DNA of 64,000 nucleotides, from contig NZ_JAUZVZ010000014.1 in NCBI RefSeq assembly GCF_030717845.1, positions 44,176-108,175 on the forward strand. The letters are read 5' to 3'. Position numbers and translations under genes: made by a program. The DNA is from Alkalimonas collagenimarina (GTDB lineage: Bacteria; Pseudomonadota; Gammaproteobacteria; Enterobacterales; Alteromonadaceae). This document shows, piece after piece, positions 1 to 8,525 of this stretch (positions are counted from its first letter, which is position 1; each line of letters opens with the position of its first letter). Below the pieces are notes generated by a model. That model saw only the letters and a program-made list of their open reading frames with translations. It searched no databases and was not told the origin of the DNA.

Positions 1-662
1 AAGCTTTTGGCGGTGGCTGGGTAGGTCAGCGGTAACACATTATCTTGCCGAACCACATCCAGCTTTAACTGGGCGTCCGCCCAGATATGCACCACATGGC
101 TTAAGACAAAGCAGACTACAAAAAACACCCAGATTGGCCGGCCAGCTGTGATCGCTTGCAATCGGGCCATTTTCTTCCAGCAATAGTTGCTTATGGTGAG
201 TTGCAGTGCCAACAGTACAGCCGATGTTACGATGACAATCAAAATAAAGTTTCGGGTATTGGTGACCACCTGCAACTTCATTAATTCGATGGTCTGTAAC
301 CAAGATGTATTCCCAATATGGTAGCCAAGACTGCGGTAAACATAAGCATCAAAAATGAGCACCACCAAGGCCAATGTTGCCAACACAGCACCGAGCCCAC
401 GCACATGCTTTTGTGACGGAAACAACAAGCTGATTGGAAAAATCGTCAGGGTAAAAAATAAAAAGCAGAGAAAGGCGGTATGACCGAACCAGTTGAGCAA
501 TAAGTAGCTCCAGCCAAGTCCTGTTTGGGGCAGTGGCTCTGCTAACCAATAACTCGCAGTGATGGCTAAAGCCAATAAAATATTGAAAAAGGTAAACCAA
601 TGCCCCCAGCGTAAGAGCCGGTTGACTTTGTTTACCAGGGAAAGATTATGCTCAAGCACCAT
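1..662 (-). CDS. yejM: YejM/PbgA inner-membrane protein, N-terminal part (cut by window edge)
   Basis: Reading the minus strand from an ATG at 662 gives an uninterrupted frame to base 1, about 220 residues, with no stop. It starts MVLEHNLSLVNKVNRLLRWG and contains several hydrophobic segments, then a HVVHIWADAQ stretch and LPLTYPATA. This matches the DUF3413 membrane domain at the start of YejM, and the last motif is where the family runs into its periplasmic sulfatase-like domain, which lies outside the window. In enterobacteria YejM (PbgA) senses periplasmic LPS and restrains LpxC turnover through YciM/FtsH. It begins 7 bases after the yejL stop, so the two are surely co-transcribed. The truncation is an artefact of the window edge. 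Confidence 0.88.
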   Translation of the reverse strand, partial: MVLEHNLSLVNKVNRLLRWGHWFTFFNILLALAITASYWLAEPLPQTGLGWSYLLLNWFGHTAFLCFLFFTLTIFPISLLFPSQKHVRGLGAVLATLALVVLIFDAYVYRSLGYHIGNTSWLQTIELMKLQVVTNTRNFILIVIVTSAVLLALQLTISNYCWKKMARLQAITAGRPIWVFFVVCFVLSHVVHIWADAQLKLDVVRQDNVLPLTYPATAKS

Positions 663-669
663 AACCGAA

Positions 670-894
670 TTATGTCGTGCTATCAGAAATGCTGTCGCTG
701 AGCGCCAGGCAAAATTGTTGGACCAACGCTGCCCGATGCTGCACCGGAACTTGTTGATTGACAATGTGGCTGACGGTATTGCCAAGACACATCAAACTTA
801 ACTCTGTGGTGGCATTTTGCGCACGTAACTCATCCAGTAAGGTATTAACCAGATTTTCAATTTGTGTTGAGGAATACTTTGATACAATAGGCAT
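670..894 (-). CDS. yejL: YejL family protein (UPF0352)
   Basis: The gene encodes a 74-residue soluble protein starting MPIVSKYSSTQIENLVNTLL, with the family pattern LSLMCLGN followed by a central VSHIVNQQVP stretch. Length and sequence fit YejL/UPF0352 (75 residues in E. coli), whose function is unknown. It is the first gene of a minus-strand yejL-yejM pair and is divergent from yejK, with about 70 bases between the two starts that must hold both promoters. The yejK/yejL/yejM neighbourhood is conserved in many gammaproteobacteria. Confidence 0.9.
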   Translation of the reverse strand: MPIVSKYSSTQIENLVNTLLDELRAQNATTELSLMCLGNTVSHIVNQQVPVQHRAALVQQFCLALSDSISDSTT

Positions 895-963
895 TGAGAT
901 ACCGGGGCTAGTCAGCTTATCTGGTATGAATTGTAACAGAAATCTACAAAAGTAGGAAAATAT

Positions 964-1977
964 ATGTCGGTCGATGTCTACCAGTTAACCATTCATTACC
1001 TCGAGCAGGACGCAGAGGGGCAGCCAAGAGCGCACCAGCGTGAAGCATTGATATCCACCAATGCACAGGTTTGTCATCTGCTGGAACAATTGCATCTGGC
1101 TTACAACGGCAAACCGGCAAAAGGGTACGCTCGCTTCAGTGATGAAAAAGAAACGACGATGCAAGCCAGTGTACAATCATGGTTAGCGCAGGAGACGGAC
1201 TTTCTCAAGCTAGCGAATCTGGCGACTGATGAGTTGATCAAACAGTTGGTTCAGCATCAATTAACGGAGAGCGGTTATTTGTTGATCGCGCACTACCGCT
1301 ATCTGGCGACCGATTATTTGTTATTTGCCTTACTGGGCAGTAAAGAACATTTTAGCGTCACGCCGGAGCTTGAGTTGGCTTCAGCCCGCCATTTAGATAT
1401 CGCCAGAATGCAGTTAGCTGCTCGAATTGATTTAACCGAGTATCAAGCAAACCCTCAGCACCCGCATGCGATTTCGTTTATTCGTGGCCGCGCGGGCCGC
1501 AAAGTGGCTGACTTTTTTCTGGATTTTCTTGGTTGTGAAGCAGGCTCAGATGCTAAAGAGAATAGCCAGCAGGTGTTGTCATCGGTTGAGGAATACTTAA
1601 CAGCAGGTGAGTTCGAGCCCGTTGAAAAGCATCAAGTGCGCCAGCAAGTGTATCAATACTGCGAAGAACAAAGTAAGCAAGGTCAAGACGTGGTGCTCAA
1701 GGAGTTATCAGAAGCCTTGGATCCGAGTGATCAAGATGGCTTTATGCGCTACTGCGCAGAGCAACAGTTGACGGTTGCAGAGCAATTTCCTGTCGATGTA
1801 AAAAGCTTAAAGCCTTTGGTCAAGTTTAGTGGTGCCGGGGCAGGGGTAAGTCTTAGTTTTGAGCAAAAGCATCTTGGTGAGCGGGTGTTGTATAATCCAG
1901 AGCAGGATACACTGACCATTCGGGGTATTCCGCCTAATCTAAAAGACCAGCTACAACGCTTTTTACGGGGCGAGTAA
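964..1977 (+). CDS. yejK: Nucleoid-associated protein YejK
   Basis: The protein has 337 residues; E. coli YejK has 335. It carries the family signatures FIRGRAGRKVADFFLDFLG near residues 173-190, VRQQVYQYCEEQ near 225-236 and a C-terminal LTIRGIPPNLKDQLQR. YejK (NdpA) is a nucleoid-associated protein that interacts with topoisomerases in E. coli; here that role comes from homology. An AGGA ribosome-binding site lies about eight bases before the ATG. The gene is divergent from yejL and converges on the DUF2897 gene. Confidence 0.93.
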   Translation: MSVDVYQLTIHYLEQDAEGQPRAHQREALISTNAQVCHLLEQLHLAYNGKPAKGYARFSDEKETTMQASVQSWLAQETDFLKLANLATDELIKQLVQHQLTESGYLLIAHYRYLATDYLLFALLGSKEHFSVTPELELASARHLDIARMQLAARIDLTEYQANPQHPHAISFIRGRAGRKVADFFLDFLGCEAGSDAKENSQQVLSSVEEYLTAGEFEPVEKHQVRQQVYQYCEEQSKQGQDVVLKELSEALDPSDQDGFMRYCAEQQLTVAEQFPVDVKSLKPLVKFSGAGAGVSLSFEQKHLGERVLYNPEQDTLTIRGIPPNLKDQLQRFLRGE

Positions 1978-1998
1978 AATGCTTTTGTTGTGCTCTAT

Positions 1999-2022
1999 GA
2001 ACCGGAGTTAATCCTTCGGTTC
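1999..2022. terminator. Weak hairpin between convergent yejK and DUF2897
   Basis: GAACCG at 1999-2004 pairs with CGGTTC at 2017-2022 around a 12-base loop. The hairpin overlaps the end of the DUF2897 frame and is followed on the plus strand by a T-rich but interrupted stretch. It may act as a two-way terminator for the convergent genes. There is no clean U-tract. Confidence 0.35.
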
Positions 2023-2190
2023 TGATTTCTCTTCTGTGTCACCTGTTGGTTTCTCTGGTTGTTGCGTCGCCGGTACTTTATTTTTTAGCTCATCTGGCAG
2101 TTTGAGCTTACCCATATGCTTAATGAGCATCAGGTTGCCAATGATGAGGCCAAAGCAGATCACCAAGGCACAGAACAAGGTCCAGTTCAT
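2008..2190 (-). CDS. DUF2897 family small membrane protein
   Basis: This is a 60-residue protein. Residues 2-25 form one membrane segment (MNWTLFCALVICFGLIIGNL), followed by a short basic stretch, KHMGKLKLPDEL, and a charged, proline- and lysine-rich tail. The pattern fits the DUF2897 family of small single-pass proteins in marine gammaproteobacteria; the function is unknown. It is the last gene of the minus-strand dapE run, starting 13 bases after the M15 peptidase stop. The family assignment rests on the N-terminal segment only. Confidence 0.72.
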   Translation of the reverse strand: MNWTLFCALVICFGLIIGNLMLIKHMGKLKLPDELKNKVPATQQPEKPTGDTEEKSEPKD

Positions 2191-2203
2191 AACCGCATTT
2201 CAT

Positions 2204-2899
2204 TCATTGCTGTGGCTCGCAAATGGTTAAGCTATACCGTTGGAAGATATCTGGCAAATAGTGCAGTACGATGGCTTGCTCGGCAATGGGGTGTTGTCTG
2301 ATGGTGGCATCTAAATCGGCCAGTTTAAAAGTAGCCAGACATTGTTCAGCTAAAGGCCGGTAACTTAAGTGCCATGGTTCTGCAGCTACTCCGCCTCGAT
2401 AATGCTGATAGGGCAGAAAAAAATCAAAGCGGCCGGCTTCTGTACGAAGCCACTCACCTGCCAGCGCAAAGACACCACCTGGCTGATACTCAGTGGGATC
2501 CAGGGTGGGTTGGTAGTTGTTGATGCGGGCGCTGGCTGCATCAAATAGATCGAGCTCGGTTCCCCAATGGTGTCTGCTGCAGCCGGGTAGGGCGCTGTAC
2601 AACAGAATAGCCTCCAGCTTTTGCCAGCCCGTTAGTTGCTGTACATCGACAAGCTGTTGTTGCTGGTCATACACCGGGCGGGCGCCGGTGCACTTTTGTT
2701 GCCAGATGTGGGCTTGTTGCTGGTACGAGCGAAAAGTGGATACCGGTTGTAATTCGATGCCATCTTCAGCTGCAGCCTCAACCATGGCTTGCCAGGCGGG
2801 TACCACCGATGCGTGAAGCCTGAAACCAGACTCTAGTTCTACCAGGTGCGATGTGCTGCAGCCTGTTAACTGCTCAGTACCGAGCGGTGGCAATATCAT
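2204..2899 (-). CDS. M15 family D-Ala-D-Ala carboxypeptidase-like metallopeptidase
   Basis: The 231-residue protein carries the VanY/M15 zinc motif: [13 protein letters not shown] gives the ligands His111 and Asp118, and EPWHLSYRP gives the catalytic Glu174 and the ligand His177. Arg57 in STFRSYQQQ fits the substrate-binding arginine. M15 enzymes trim the terminal D-alanine of peptidoglycan peptides. Unusually, no signal peptide or lipobox is visible at the start [10 protein letters not shown], so it may act on cytoplasmic muropeptides or recycled peptides. Its start overlaps the dapE stop by four bases, so the two are translationally coupled. The exact substrate is not predictable. Confidence 0.85.
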   Translation of the reverse strand: MILPPLGTEQLTGCSTSHLVELESGFRLHASVVPAWQAMVEAAAEDGIELQPVSTFRSYQQQAHIWQQKCTGARPVYDQQQQLVDVQQLTGWQKLEAILLYSALPGCSRHHWGTELDLFDAASARINNYQPTLDPTEYQPGGVFALAGEWLRTEAGRFDFFLPYQHYRGGVAAEPWHLSYRPLAEQCLATFKLADLDATIRQHPIAEQAIVLHYLPDIFQRYSLTICEPQQ

Positions 2900-4032
2900 G
2901 TCAGCGTTTGTTCCAGAATGGACTCGTACATCAATGCAAGTAAATCAAGATCAGCCACAGAAACGCACTCGTTCACTTTGTGAATGGTGGCATTGCAGGG
3001 GCCTAACTCAATAACCTGGGCTCCGGTTGGAGCAATAAAGCGCCCGTCAGAGGTCCCCCCGGTGGTTTCGAGGCGGGGGGCAAAACCCTGCACTTGCTGC
3101 ACTGCATTGACGGCCGATTGCACTAAGGTCCCTTCAGCGGTCAGGAAGGGCTCACCGTTGAGGATCCAATCCAATTGATAATTGAGGGCATGCTTGTCCA
3201 AAATAGCATAGACCCGCTGTTTTAACGCATCGGCGGTTACCTCTGTACTAAAGCGAAAATTAAAGGCAACCGTCATTTCGCCGGGGATGACATTGGTGGC
3301 TCCAGTGCCAGCATGCAGATTGGATATTTGAAAGCTGGTCGCAGGAAAAAAGGCATTGCCGTTATCCCAATGCTGGGCGGCTAACTCTGTCAGTGCAGCG
3401 GCCGCTTTATGCACAGGGTTATCTGCCAGATGCGGGTAAGCCACATGGCCCTGAACACCTTTCACGGTCAGGCTGCCACTTAATGAACCGCGACGACCAT
3501 TCTTTATGACATCACCGACCTGTTTGGTACTGGAGGGCTCGCCCACTATACACCAGCGAATTTTCTCGTCTCTGGCTTCCAGTGTTTCAATGACGCGCTT
3601 GGTGCCGTTAATAAAAGGGCCTTCCTCATCGCTGGTAATCAAAAAAGCGATATCCCCGGTTAATTGTGGTTTACGTGATAAAAAACGCTCTGTAGCAACA
3701 ATCATAGCAGCCAGGCTGCCTTTCATATCTGCTGCACCTCGGCCAAAAAGGGTACCGTCTAGCACCGTTGGTGTAAAAGGCGGTGTATGCCATTGAGACT
3801 CAGGACCTGGCGGCACAACATCGGTATGGCCGGCAAAACAAAACAGCGGTCGACCGCTGCCTTTTCTGGCCCATAAATTTAAAGTGTCTTCAAAAAACAT
3901 CGATTCAATAGTAAAGCCATACGGAGCAAGCCGTTCAGCCATTAATTGCTGACAGCCCGCATCTTCAGGAGTAATGGATGGACGTTCGATCAATTCCATC
4001 GCCAGTTTTACCACTGGGCTTAGCTCACTCAT
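2896..4032 (-). CDS. dapE: Succinyl-diaminopimelate desuccinylase
   Basis: DapE hydrolyses N-succinyl-LL-diaminopimelate in the lysine/diaminopimelate pathway, feeding peptidoglycan and protein synthesis. The protein has 378 residues, the usual family length. Metal-site motifs are present: [11 protein letters not shown] (His69, Asp71), GRGAADMKG (Asp102), SDEEGP (Glu136-Glu137) and the C-terminal [22 protein letters not shown] is also diagnostic. It is flanked by 4-base overlaps with the YffB-like gene upstream and the M15 peptidase downstream. A similar yffB-dapE order occurs in E. coli. Confidence 0.96.
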   Translation of the reverse strand: MSELSPVVKLAMELIERPSITPEDAGCQQLMAERLAPYGFTIESMFFEDTLNLWARKGSGRPLFCFAGHTDVVPPGPESQWHTPPFTPTVLDGTLFGRGAADMKGSLAAMIVATERFLSRKPQLTGDIAFLITSDEEGPFINGTKRVIETLEARDEKIRWCIVGEPSSTKQVGDVIKNGRRGSLSGSLTVKGVQGHVAYPHLADNPVHKAAAALTELAAQHWDNGNAFFPATSFQISNLHAGTGATNVIPGEMTVAFNFRFSTEVTADALKQRVYAILDKHALNYQLDWILNGEPFLTAEGTLVQSAVNAVQQVQGFAPRLETTGGTSDGRFIAPTGAQVIELGPCNATIHKVNECVSVADLDLLALMYESILEQTLT

Positions 4033-4382
4033 GCTAGTTGCTCCTGCAGGTGTTGGTAACTGCTTTCAGAGAAGCCGACCATGTAACCAAGGCTGGAATG
4101 AAGCAAAGGGCGCTTGATAAGCGTAGGGTACTGCATCAGCAGTTGCAGTGTTTTTGCATCATCCAGATTGGATTTCTCGCTCTCTGACAATTGGCGAAAA
4201 GTAGTACTGCGGTTATTCAGTAACTTGGTAGCACTCAGCTCTTGCAACGCGTCGTGCAATTGTGTTTCAGACAAGGGCTGTTGCCGATAATCAATAAATT
4301 CATAAGGCAAGTGTTGGTTGTCGAGCCAGCGGCGGGCTTTTTTTACGGTATCGCAGTTTGGGATGCCATAGAGTTTGATCAT
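4029..4382 (-). CDS. yffB: ArsC/Spx-family reductase-like protein (YffB type)
   Basis: The 117-residue thioredoxin-fold protein begins [20 protein letters not shown], with a single cysteine at residue 10 where arsenate reductases have theirs. It shares the family pattern LIKRPLLH near residue 90. YffB members are ArsC-like but have no proven arsenate reductase role; most sit beside dapE, as here. I chose the ATG at 4382 because it gives the canonical N-terminus and forms an ATGA overlap with the upstream stop. A start 33 bases earlier is open but would add residues absent from the family. Confidence 0.87.
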   Translation of the reverse strand: MIKLYGIPNCDTVKKARRWLDNQHLPYEFIDYRQQPLSETQLHDALQELSATKLLNNRSTTFRQLSESEKSNLDDAKTLQLLMQYPTLIKRPLLHSSLGYMVGFSESSYQHLQEQLA

Positions 4383-4888
4383 AATGAAGTTCCGTGAAGT
4401 TGAAAAGTAAAGCAAGGTTGACGCGAGCTGACCATCTTAGCCGGAATAACGGCCTCAGCTTGGATTGCTTTCGCCGGAAGTAGTAACAGCGTCAACGTTA
4501 AAGGAGGTGTTTGGCTTAAAAATAGGGGATCAAAGCGCAGCAGTTGTTGGCCGGCTTTGAGATCCGCACCATCACGACAAGACCAGACCAGCCCTTTGCT
4601 GTGTTGGCTAAGCAGTGCTGCTGGCAATTCGAGTATCGTCTGCAAACCAGTTGGATGTTTAAAACGTATTGAGAACGAGGGTGTATAGTGGATCGATAGG
4701 GTACCATCACAAGGGGCATATAGCGTATCTGATTGAATATGAAACCAAAACCCGGGACCTGCAAGCTGGTAGGCGTGGATGGCTTCTGTATGCTGATTCA
4801 AGGACATAACTCGTCCATCTGCCGGAGCTAGCAGCTGCATGACTATAGCTCGTTTTTCTGTCCGTGGCTTGATGTCGTCAGAATGCAT
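4379..4888 (-). CDS. PTS glucose EIIA-like protein lacking both active-site histidines
   Basis: The protein has 169 residues, or 153 if it starts at the inner ATG at 4840. It follows the EIIA-Glc (Crr) fold in order: LAPADGRV near residue 20, a central LYAPCDGTL near 57, FSIRF near 72, and GADLKAGQQLLRFD near 106-119. Aligned by eye, the two phosphorelay histidines of E. coli EIIA-Glc are replaced: His75 by Pro70 (TPSFS) and His90 by Glu87 (TILELP). It should therefore not carry phosphate and may instead be a binding or regulatory module. It heads the minus-strand run with the YffB-like gene, dapE and the M15 peptidase. No other PTS gene is nearby. Confidence 0.7.
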   Translation of the reverse strand: MHSDDIKPRTEKRAIVMQLLAPADGRVMSLNQHTEAIHAYQLAGPGFWFHIQSDTLYAPCDGTLSIHYTPSFSIRFKHPTGLQTILELPAALLSQHSKGLVWSCRDGADLKAGQQLLRFDPLFLSQTPPLTLTLLLLPAKAIQAEAVIPAKMVSSRQPCFTFQLHGTSL

Positions 4889-5107
4889 TATAGGTTCGAT
4901 CGAATGGTAACCATGTCTGATGCACTAGCATAGCGAAAAGTGAGACTGCTTGCATCTGTTATCACGCAAGATCCTATACCACTGGCTGTTTGTTCCATTT
5001 TTATGTGTTGTTTTTATGAACTCGAGATGAATTTTCAATGAAATGGCTTTTTTTGCTGTTTAAAATGCTGACACTCAGATAGCGAGCCTTGTAAAACAGG
5101 CATATTC

Positions 5108-5130
5108 TTGTCCACAGATTCTGTGGATAA
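5108..5130. promoter_or_regulatory. Palindromic pair of DnaA boxes
   Basis: TTGTCCACA on the plus strand (one mismatch from the TTATCCACA consensus) faces a perfect reverse box, TGTGGATAA, five bases later. Together they form a 23-base near-perfect inverted repeat. An AT-rich stretch follows immediately. DnaA binding here is inferred from the consensus. It could serve transcriptional control or titration of DnaA rather than replication start, because no oriC neighbour genes are present. Confidence 0.5.
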
Positions 5131-5188
5131 CCCTGTGCAGAAAAGTGTTTAAATATGCTTATTTATTGATTTTTAGTTGTATTTTCTA

Positions 5189-5357
5189 TTGGCACAAATT
5201 TTGATAGTTTGTTTATAAGGCAATTTTCGTTTTGGTGGATGATAAATGAACATTGGGTTGTGATGATTTACTTTAGAACAACAAAGAAAGTCATTTTGTA
5301 GATAAACAATTTTTTTGCGCTGGAAACATGGGGCTGGTGCTTGATAGGCACTTTTTT
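5189..5357 (+). ncRNA. Possible short transcript upstream of yfbV
   Basis: TTGGCA at 5189-5194 and TATAAG at 5214-5219 resemble -35 and -10 elements, but with a long 19-base spacer. A 5-base-pair hairpin, GTGCT/GGCAC at 5337-5351, followed by six T residues resembles a weak intrinsic terminator. Together they could define an RNA of about 130 bases. No known RNA family is recognised. The stem is short and the promoter imperfect, so this is only a candidate; it may simply be an attenuated yfbV leader. Confidence 0.25.
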
Positions 5358-5450
5358 ATGACTGAATCGCAATCAAGTGTATTTTTACTGCTGTCGCTGA
5401 GTTTATGCTAAAGTAAAGTATTGGCAGAACGTGCTGGCCTGGAGGTAAGT

Positions 5451-5903
5451 ATGAACCAATCGATGTATTCCACTATTCGTGCAGGGGTCAGTTATAGCCA
5501 GAATTGGCCGCTTCAGCCTGAGCTCAATAGCATGCTGCCTGAAAACCGCATGATTCGGATGACGACTTGGTCACAAAAGATACTGCCCGCCATTGCCGTT
5601 TTAAATGGTTGGATGCAGTTGCAATGGTTTGGTGTGACTCAATTACCACTCTTGGTTGCTATGACCTTATTACTGGTATCGATGCCGGTTCAAGGGTGGT
5701 ATTGGTTGGGCATCCGCTCAGCAACAAAACTACCACCCAACCTGGTACATTGGTACCAGCACTTGGTTGAAAAACTACAGCAAAATGGCATCACTGTGGT
5801 CGAGCGTGAGGACAATCATAGCTTGCGGTATCGTGATTTGGGGCTGGTTTTGCAACAAGCTTACCGTCAATTGGATAAGGCCTTTATTCGCAATAGCTGG
5901 TAA
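5451..5903 (+). CDS. yfbV: YfbV family membrane protein (UPF0208)
   Basis: The 150-residue protein matches YfbV: GVSYSQNWPLQPELNSMLPE and NRMIRMT in the first 45 residues, two membrane segments around 50-85, SMPVQGWYWLGIRS, then LPPNLVHWY and a C-terminal AYRQLDKAF. In E. coli YfbV insulates the Ter macrodomain of the chromosome. The start at 5451 is chosen because it has a strong GGAGG site six bases upstream and matches the family N-terminus. A TTG at 5421 is also open but has no such support. Confidence 0.9.
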   Translation: MNQSMYSTIRAGVSYSQNWPLQPELNSMLPENRMIRMTTWSQKILPAIAVLNGWMQLQWFGVTQLPLLVAMTLLLVSMPVQGWYWLGIRSATKLPPNLVHWYQHLVEKLQQNGITVVEREDNHSLRYRDLGLVLQQAYRQLDKAFIRNSW

Positions 5904-5965
5904 TGGCTCAAAGCATGGTTGCTTGAGCCATTGCAAGTTAGCACACGAACCTAAGTTGTCGCTAC

Positions 5966-6784
5966 TTAAACCGTTGCTAGTTTGAAGCAAGACCAAACCG
6001 GTGCATGGTCCGATGGTTTTTCAATTCCGCGTAACTCATAATCAATACCTGATTCAGTCAGCTCAGCCGTCAGGGGAGGCGTGGCCATAACCACATCAAT
6101 GCGCAGACCCCGGTTATCCAGAAAGCCTTTAGAGCGGTAATCAAACCAGCTAAATTGATCCGAAATATCAGGGTGTAGATGGCGGTAAGTATCTATCAGC
6201 CCCCAATCCTTTAATCGTTGCAACCAAGCTCGCTCTTCTGGCAAAAAGGAGGTTTTTCCTTCACGTAACCAGCGTTTCGCGTTGGCTTCACCAATGCCTA
6301 TATCTTGATCTAGCGGGGAAATATTAATATCGCCAATAACGGCAATGAGGTCTTCGGACGTATGATTTTGTTCTAAGTATACTTGTAAGTCGTTATAAAA
6401 CTTGGTTTTGGCAGGAAATTTCAGCGGGTGACTACGATTCTCTCCTTGAGGAAAGTAGCCATTAAGTAAAGTCAACTGCTTGCCATTTTCAAGGGCAAAG
6501 GTACCAATCAGCATTCGACGTTGTGCATCGGCTTCATCGCCAGGAAAGCCATACTGCATGTGAACGGCTGGTATTTTGCTTAAAATCGCCACACCATAAT
6601 GGCCTTTTTGACCAAAGTAGTATGCTTTGTAGCCCATAGCTTCAACCGCTTCCAGTGGAAACTGGTCATCATGTACCTTGATTTCCTGTAAGCCGATAAA
6701 ATCGGGTTGATGCTTCTGGATAAGTGCTTCGAGCTGATGCAGTCTGGCTCTTAGCCCATTAATATTAAATGATATTATTTTCAT
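5966..6784 (-). CDS. xthA: Exodeoxyribonuclease III
   Basis: The 272-residue protein belongs to the EEP nuclease family. It starts [20 protein letters not shown], with Asn7 and the metal ligand Glu34 in GLQEIK. It contains GDINISPLD (catalytic Asp and Asn near residue 150) and the terminal SDHAPVW with the catalytic histidine near 260. XthA is the main AP endonuclease in base-excision repair and a 3'-5' exonuclease on duplex DNA. Its length is close to the 268 residues of E. coli. It converges on yfbV. Confidence 0.95.
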   Translation of the reverse strand: MKIISFNINGLRARLHQLEALIQKHQPDFIGLQEIKVHDDQFPLEAVEAMGYKAYYFGQKGHYGVAILSKIPAVHMQYGFPGDEADAQRRMLIGTFALENGKQLTLLNGYFPQGENRSHPLKFPAKTKFYNDLQVYLEQNHTSEDLIAVIGDINISPLDQDIGIGEANAKRWLREGKTSFLPEERAWLQRLKDWGLIDTYRHLHPDISDQFSWFDYRSKGFLDNRGLRIDVVMATPPLTAELTESGIDYELRGIEKPSDHAPVWSCFKLATV

Positions 6785-6944
6785 TCTGCTATGGTCTCAT
6801 CTGGCTGAATACAAGTTGTAGTGATCTTACCATCGACGCCGCTTTGGGTGAATCAATACCTAATGAATCGACATCTTAAACTTAGCTAAGTGCAGGCTTG
6901 AGTCAAAAGGGAAAAATCCTTATGCTAGGCCGGATTACCTATGG

Positions 6945-7679
6945 ATGATAGAGCTTTTGGTGCCTGACGAATTTGAAATCAATACAGGGGTTGATACCCA
7001 TTCGTACCGTTTGATCCGTAGCAAGCGGCGTCGGCAGCTGGCGCTGCAAGTAAAGGCTGGTGAGTTGGTCGTTAGGGCTTCGTCTGCATGCACCTTGTTG
7101 CAAATTGAAAGCTTTATTACACAAAAATCAGATTGGATTGCTCGGCACCTGCATCAGCAACAGCAGCAGTTGCAACGCTCCAGGCGGTGCGTCTTGCAAG
7201 ATGGTGTGTTGTTATTTGATCAGGCTTTTCCTATCCAGCTCCAGCGTGCATCTCGTTCTGCAGTTCAGTTTGATGGCAAGCAAGTGCTGATAGAATACAG
7301 CCGACGTATCAGCGATGAGCAATTGCCACACCGTGTGCATGCATTGGTGGATAGCTGGTACTGTCAGCAAGCGGCTGAGTGGTTTCCGAAACGTGTTGCT
7401 GAGTGGCAGCATCAGATGCAGTTATATAGTACCTCAGTCGGAGTGAAGAAATGGCGCCGTCGCTGGGGCAGTTGCTCAAACCGGGGGGCGCTGCTGTTTA
7501 ATTGGCGATTGATGATGGCTCCACAGTGGGTGATTGATTATGTCATTGTCCATGAGCTGGCACATTTGCAATGGATGGATCACTCTGCATTATTCTGGCA
7601 GTTGGTTCGACAGCACTATAATCGAATTGATGAAGCAAGACAGTGGTTGCAGCAACATCAGTATGTTCTCATAACATAA
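6945..7679 (+). CDS. YgjP-type metallopeptidase-like protein (DUF45)
   Basis: The 244-residue protein carries the zinc motif VHELAHLQWMDHSALFW, with the HELAH box near residue 206 and a further His about nine residues on. It is preceded by the family signature KKWRRRWGSCSNRG and LNWRLMMAP. These define the YgjP/DUF45 (SprT/WLM-like) family. The members are predicted metallohydrolases, and no signal peptide is present, so it acts in the cytoplasm; the substrate is unknown. The start follows xthA divergently with about 160 bases between. Confidence 0.86.
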   Translation: MIELLVPDEFEINTGVDTHSYRLIRSKRRRQLALQVKAGELVVRASSACTLLQIESFITQKSDWIARHLHQQQQQLQRSRRCVLQDGVLLFDQAFPIQLQRASRSAVQFDGKQVLIEYSRRISDEQLPHRVHALVDSWYCQQAAEWFPKRVAEWQHQMQLYSTSVGVKKWRRRWGSCSNRGALLFNWRLMMAPQWVIDYVIVHELAHLQWMDHSALFWQLVRQHYNRIDEARQWLQQHQYVLIT

Positions 7680-7784
7680 ACGACGGTCTTCGTTGAATTA
7701 ATGTTTCATTATTCAGTCTTTCATTGGCATTGACTTACTTTGTTAGCGTATAAAAATAGAGATTAAAAATAAAAAGGTTCACCT

Positions 7785-8525
7785 ATGACTACTGCTCAAC
7801 GCCTTACCCAATTAGCGCAATTGCTTGATGTAACACGTTTGCAAGATCAGGATAATTCAGAGCAGATGGAGCTGTGGTTAGATTCTGTGCAGCAAGCTAA
7901 GCTATCACCGGCGGCGCTTTGCATTTACCCCATTTATTTGCCTTTGCTGCAGGCAAAGAAGGAGTGGCTGAATGCTCAAGCCATTGCCAAAGCTACGGTT
8001 GTTAATTTCCCTGGCGGACAGCTTGGTTCTGATGAGGTCTGCCAACAGATTGCAAAGGCACGTCAGCAAGGCGCAGATGAAATTGATTGCGTGTTGCCAT
8101 ATCAGGATCTGATGGCGGGCAAAATTGGCTCGGTAAAAAGTTTTTTGATTGATGTACGCCAGGCATGTGGTACGGCAGTGTTAAAAGTCATTATAGAAAG
8201 TGGCGAGTTAATTACGGCTCAGCAAGTAGCCAGAGCCACTGAGTTGACCATCGACAATGGTGCTGATTTTGTTAAATCATCAACGGGAAAAGTACCGGTA
8301 GGTTTAACTGATGAAGCTGCGCAGATTATATTAACTGTGATTGCCGGAGCTGACCGGGATGTAGGTTTTAAAGCATCGGGTGGTGTCCGCACCATTGAGC
8401 AGGGACTGTCGCTGATAGAGATGTTTCAAAGGATCACTGGACGTGAAGCCGATGCACAGCGGATGCGGATCGGTGCCAGTGGCTTGTTTCAAGAGTTAGT
8501 CCGCATGCAACAGAGCGCAGATTAA
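7785..8525 (+). CDS. deoC: Deoxyribose-phosphate aldolase
   Basis: DeoC cleaves 2-deoxyribose 5-phosphate into glyceraldehyde 3-phosphate and acetaldehyde in deoxynucleoside catabolism. The 246-residue sequence keeps the catalytic residues: Asp101 in EIDCVLPY, the Schiff-base Lys164 in DFVKSSTGK, and Lys196 in GFKASGGVRT. The family length is about 250-260. There is no deoA, deoB or deoD neighbour, so the gene stands alone. Its TAA stop overlaps the stop of the convergent receiver-TPR gene. Confidence 0.95.
   Translation: MTTAQRLTQLAQLLDVTRLQDQDNSEQMELWLDSVQQAKLSPAALCIYPIYLPLLQAKKEWLNAQAIAKATVVNFPGGQLGSDEVCQQIAKARQQGADEIDCVLPYQDLMAGKIGSVKSFLIDVRQACGTAVLKVIIESGELITAQQVARATELTIDNGADFVKSSTGKVPVGLTDEAAQIILTVIAGADRDVGFKASGGVRTIEQGLSLIEMFQRITGREADAQRMRIGASGLFQELVRMQQSAD

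Larger units (their letters stand above)
4889..5450. other. AT-rich gene-free region between the EIIA-like gene and yfbV
   Basis: About 560 bases contain no credible gene on either strand. The stretch is AT-rich with several T-tracts. It holds a DnaA-box palindrome (5108-5130) and, further on, promoter-like and terminator-like elements that could define a short RNA (5189-5357). It must also hold the promoters for the divergent EIIA-like gene and yfbV. Some short peptides are open, such as a 12-codon frame near 5262, but none has convincing support. Confidence 0.6.

Noticed and set aside
40..600. Two short minus-strand proteins near the window start
   Set aside because: They lie in a different frame from yejM, which reads continuously over the same bases and matches its family.
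5108..5260. Chromosomal origin of replication (oriC)
   Set aside because: Only two DnaA boxes are visible and no dnaA, gidA/mnmG, mioC or rpmH neighbours are present. A regulatory or titration site is the better reading.
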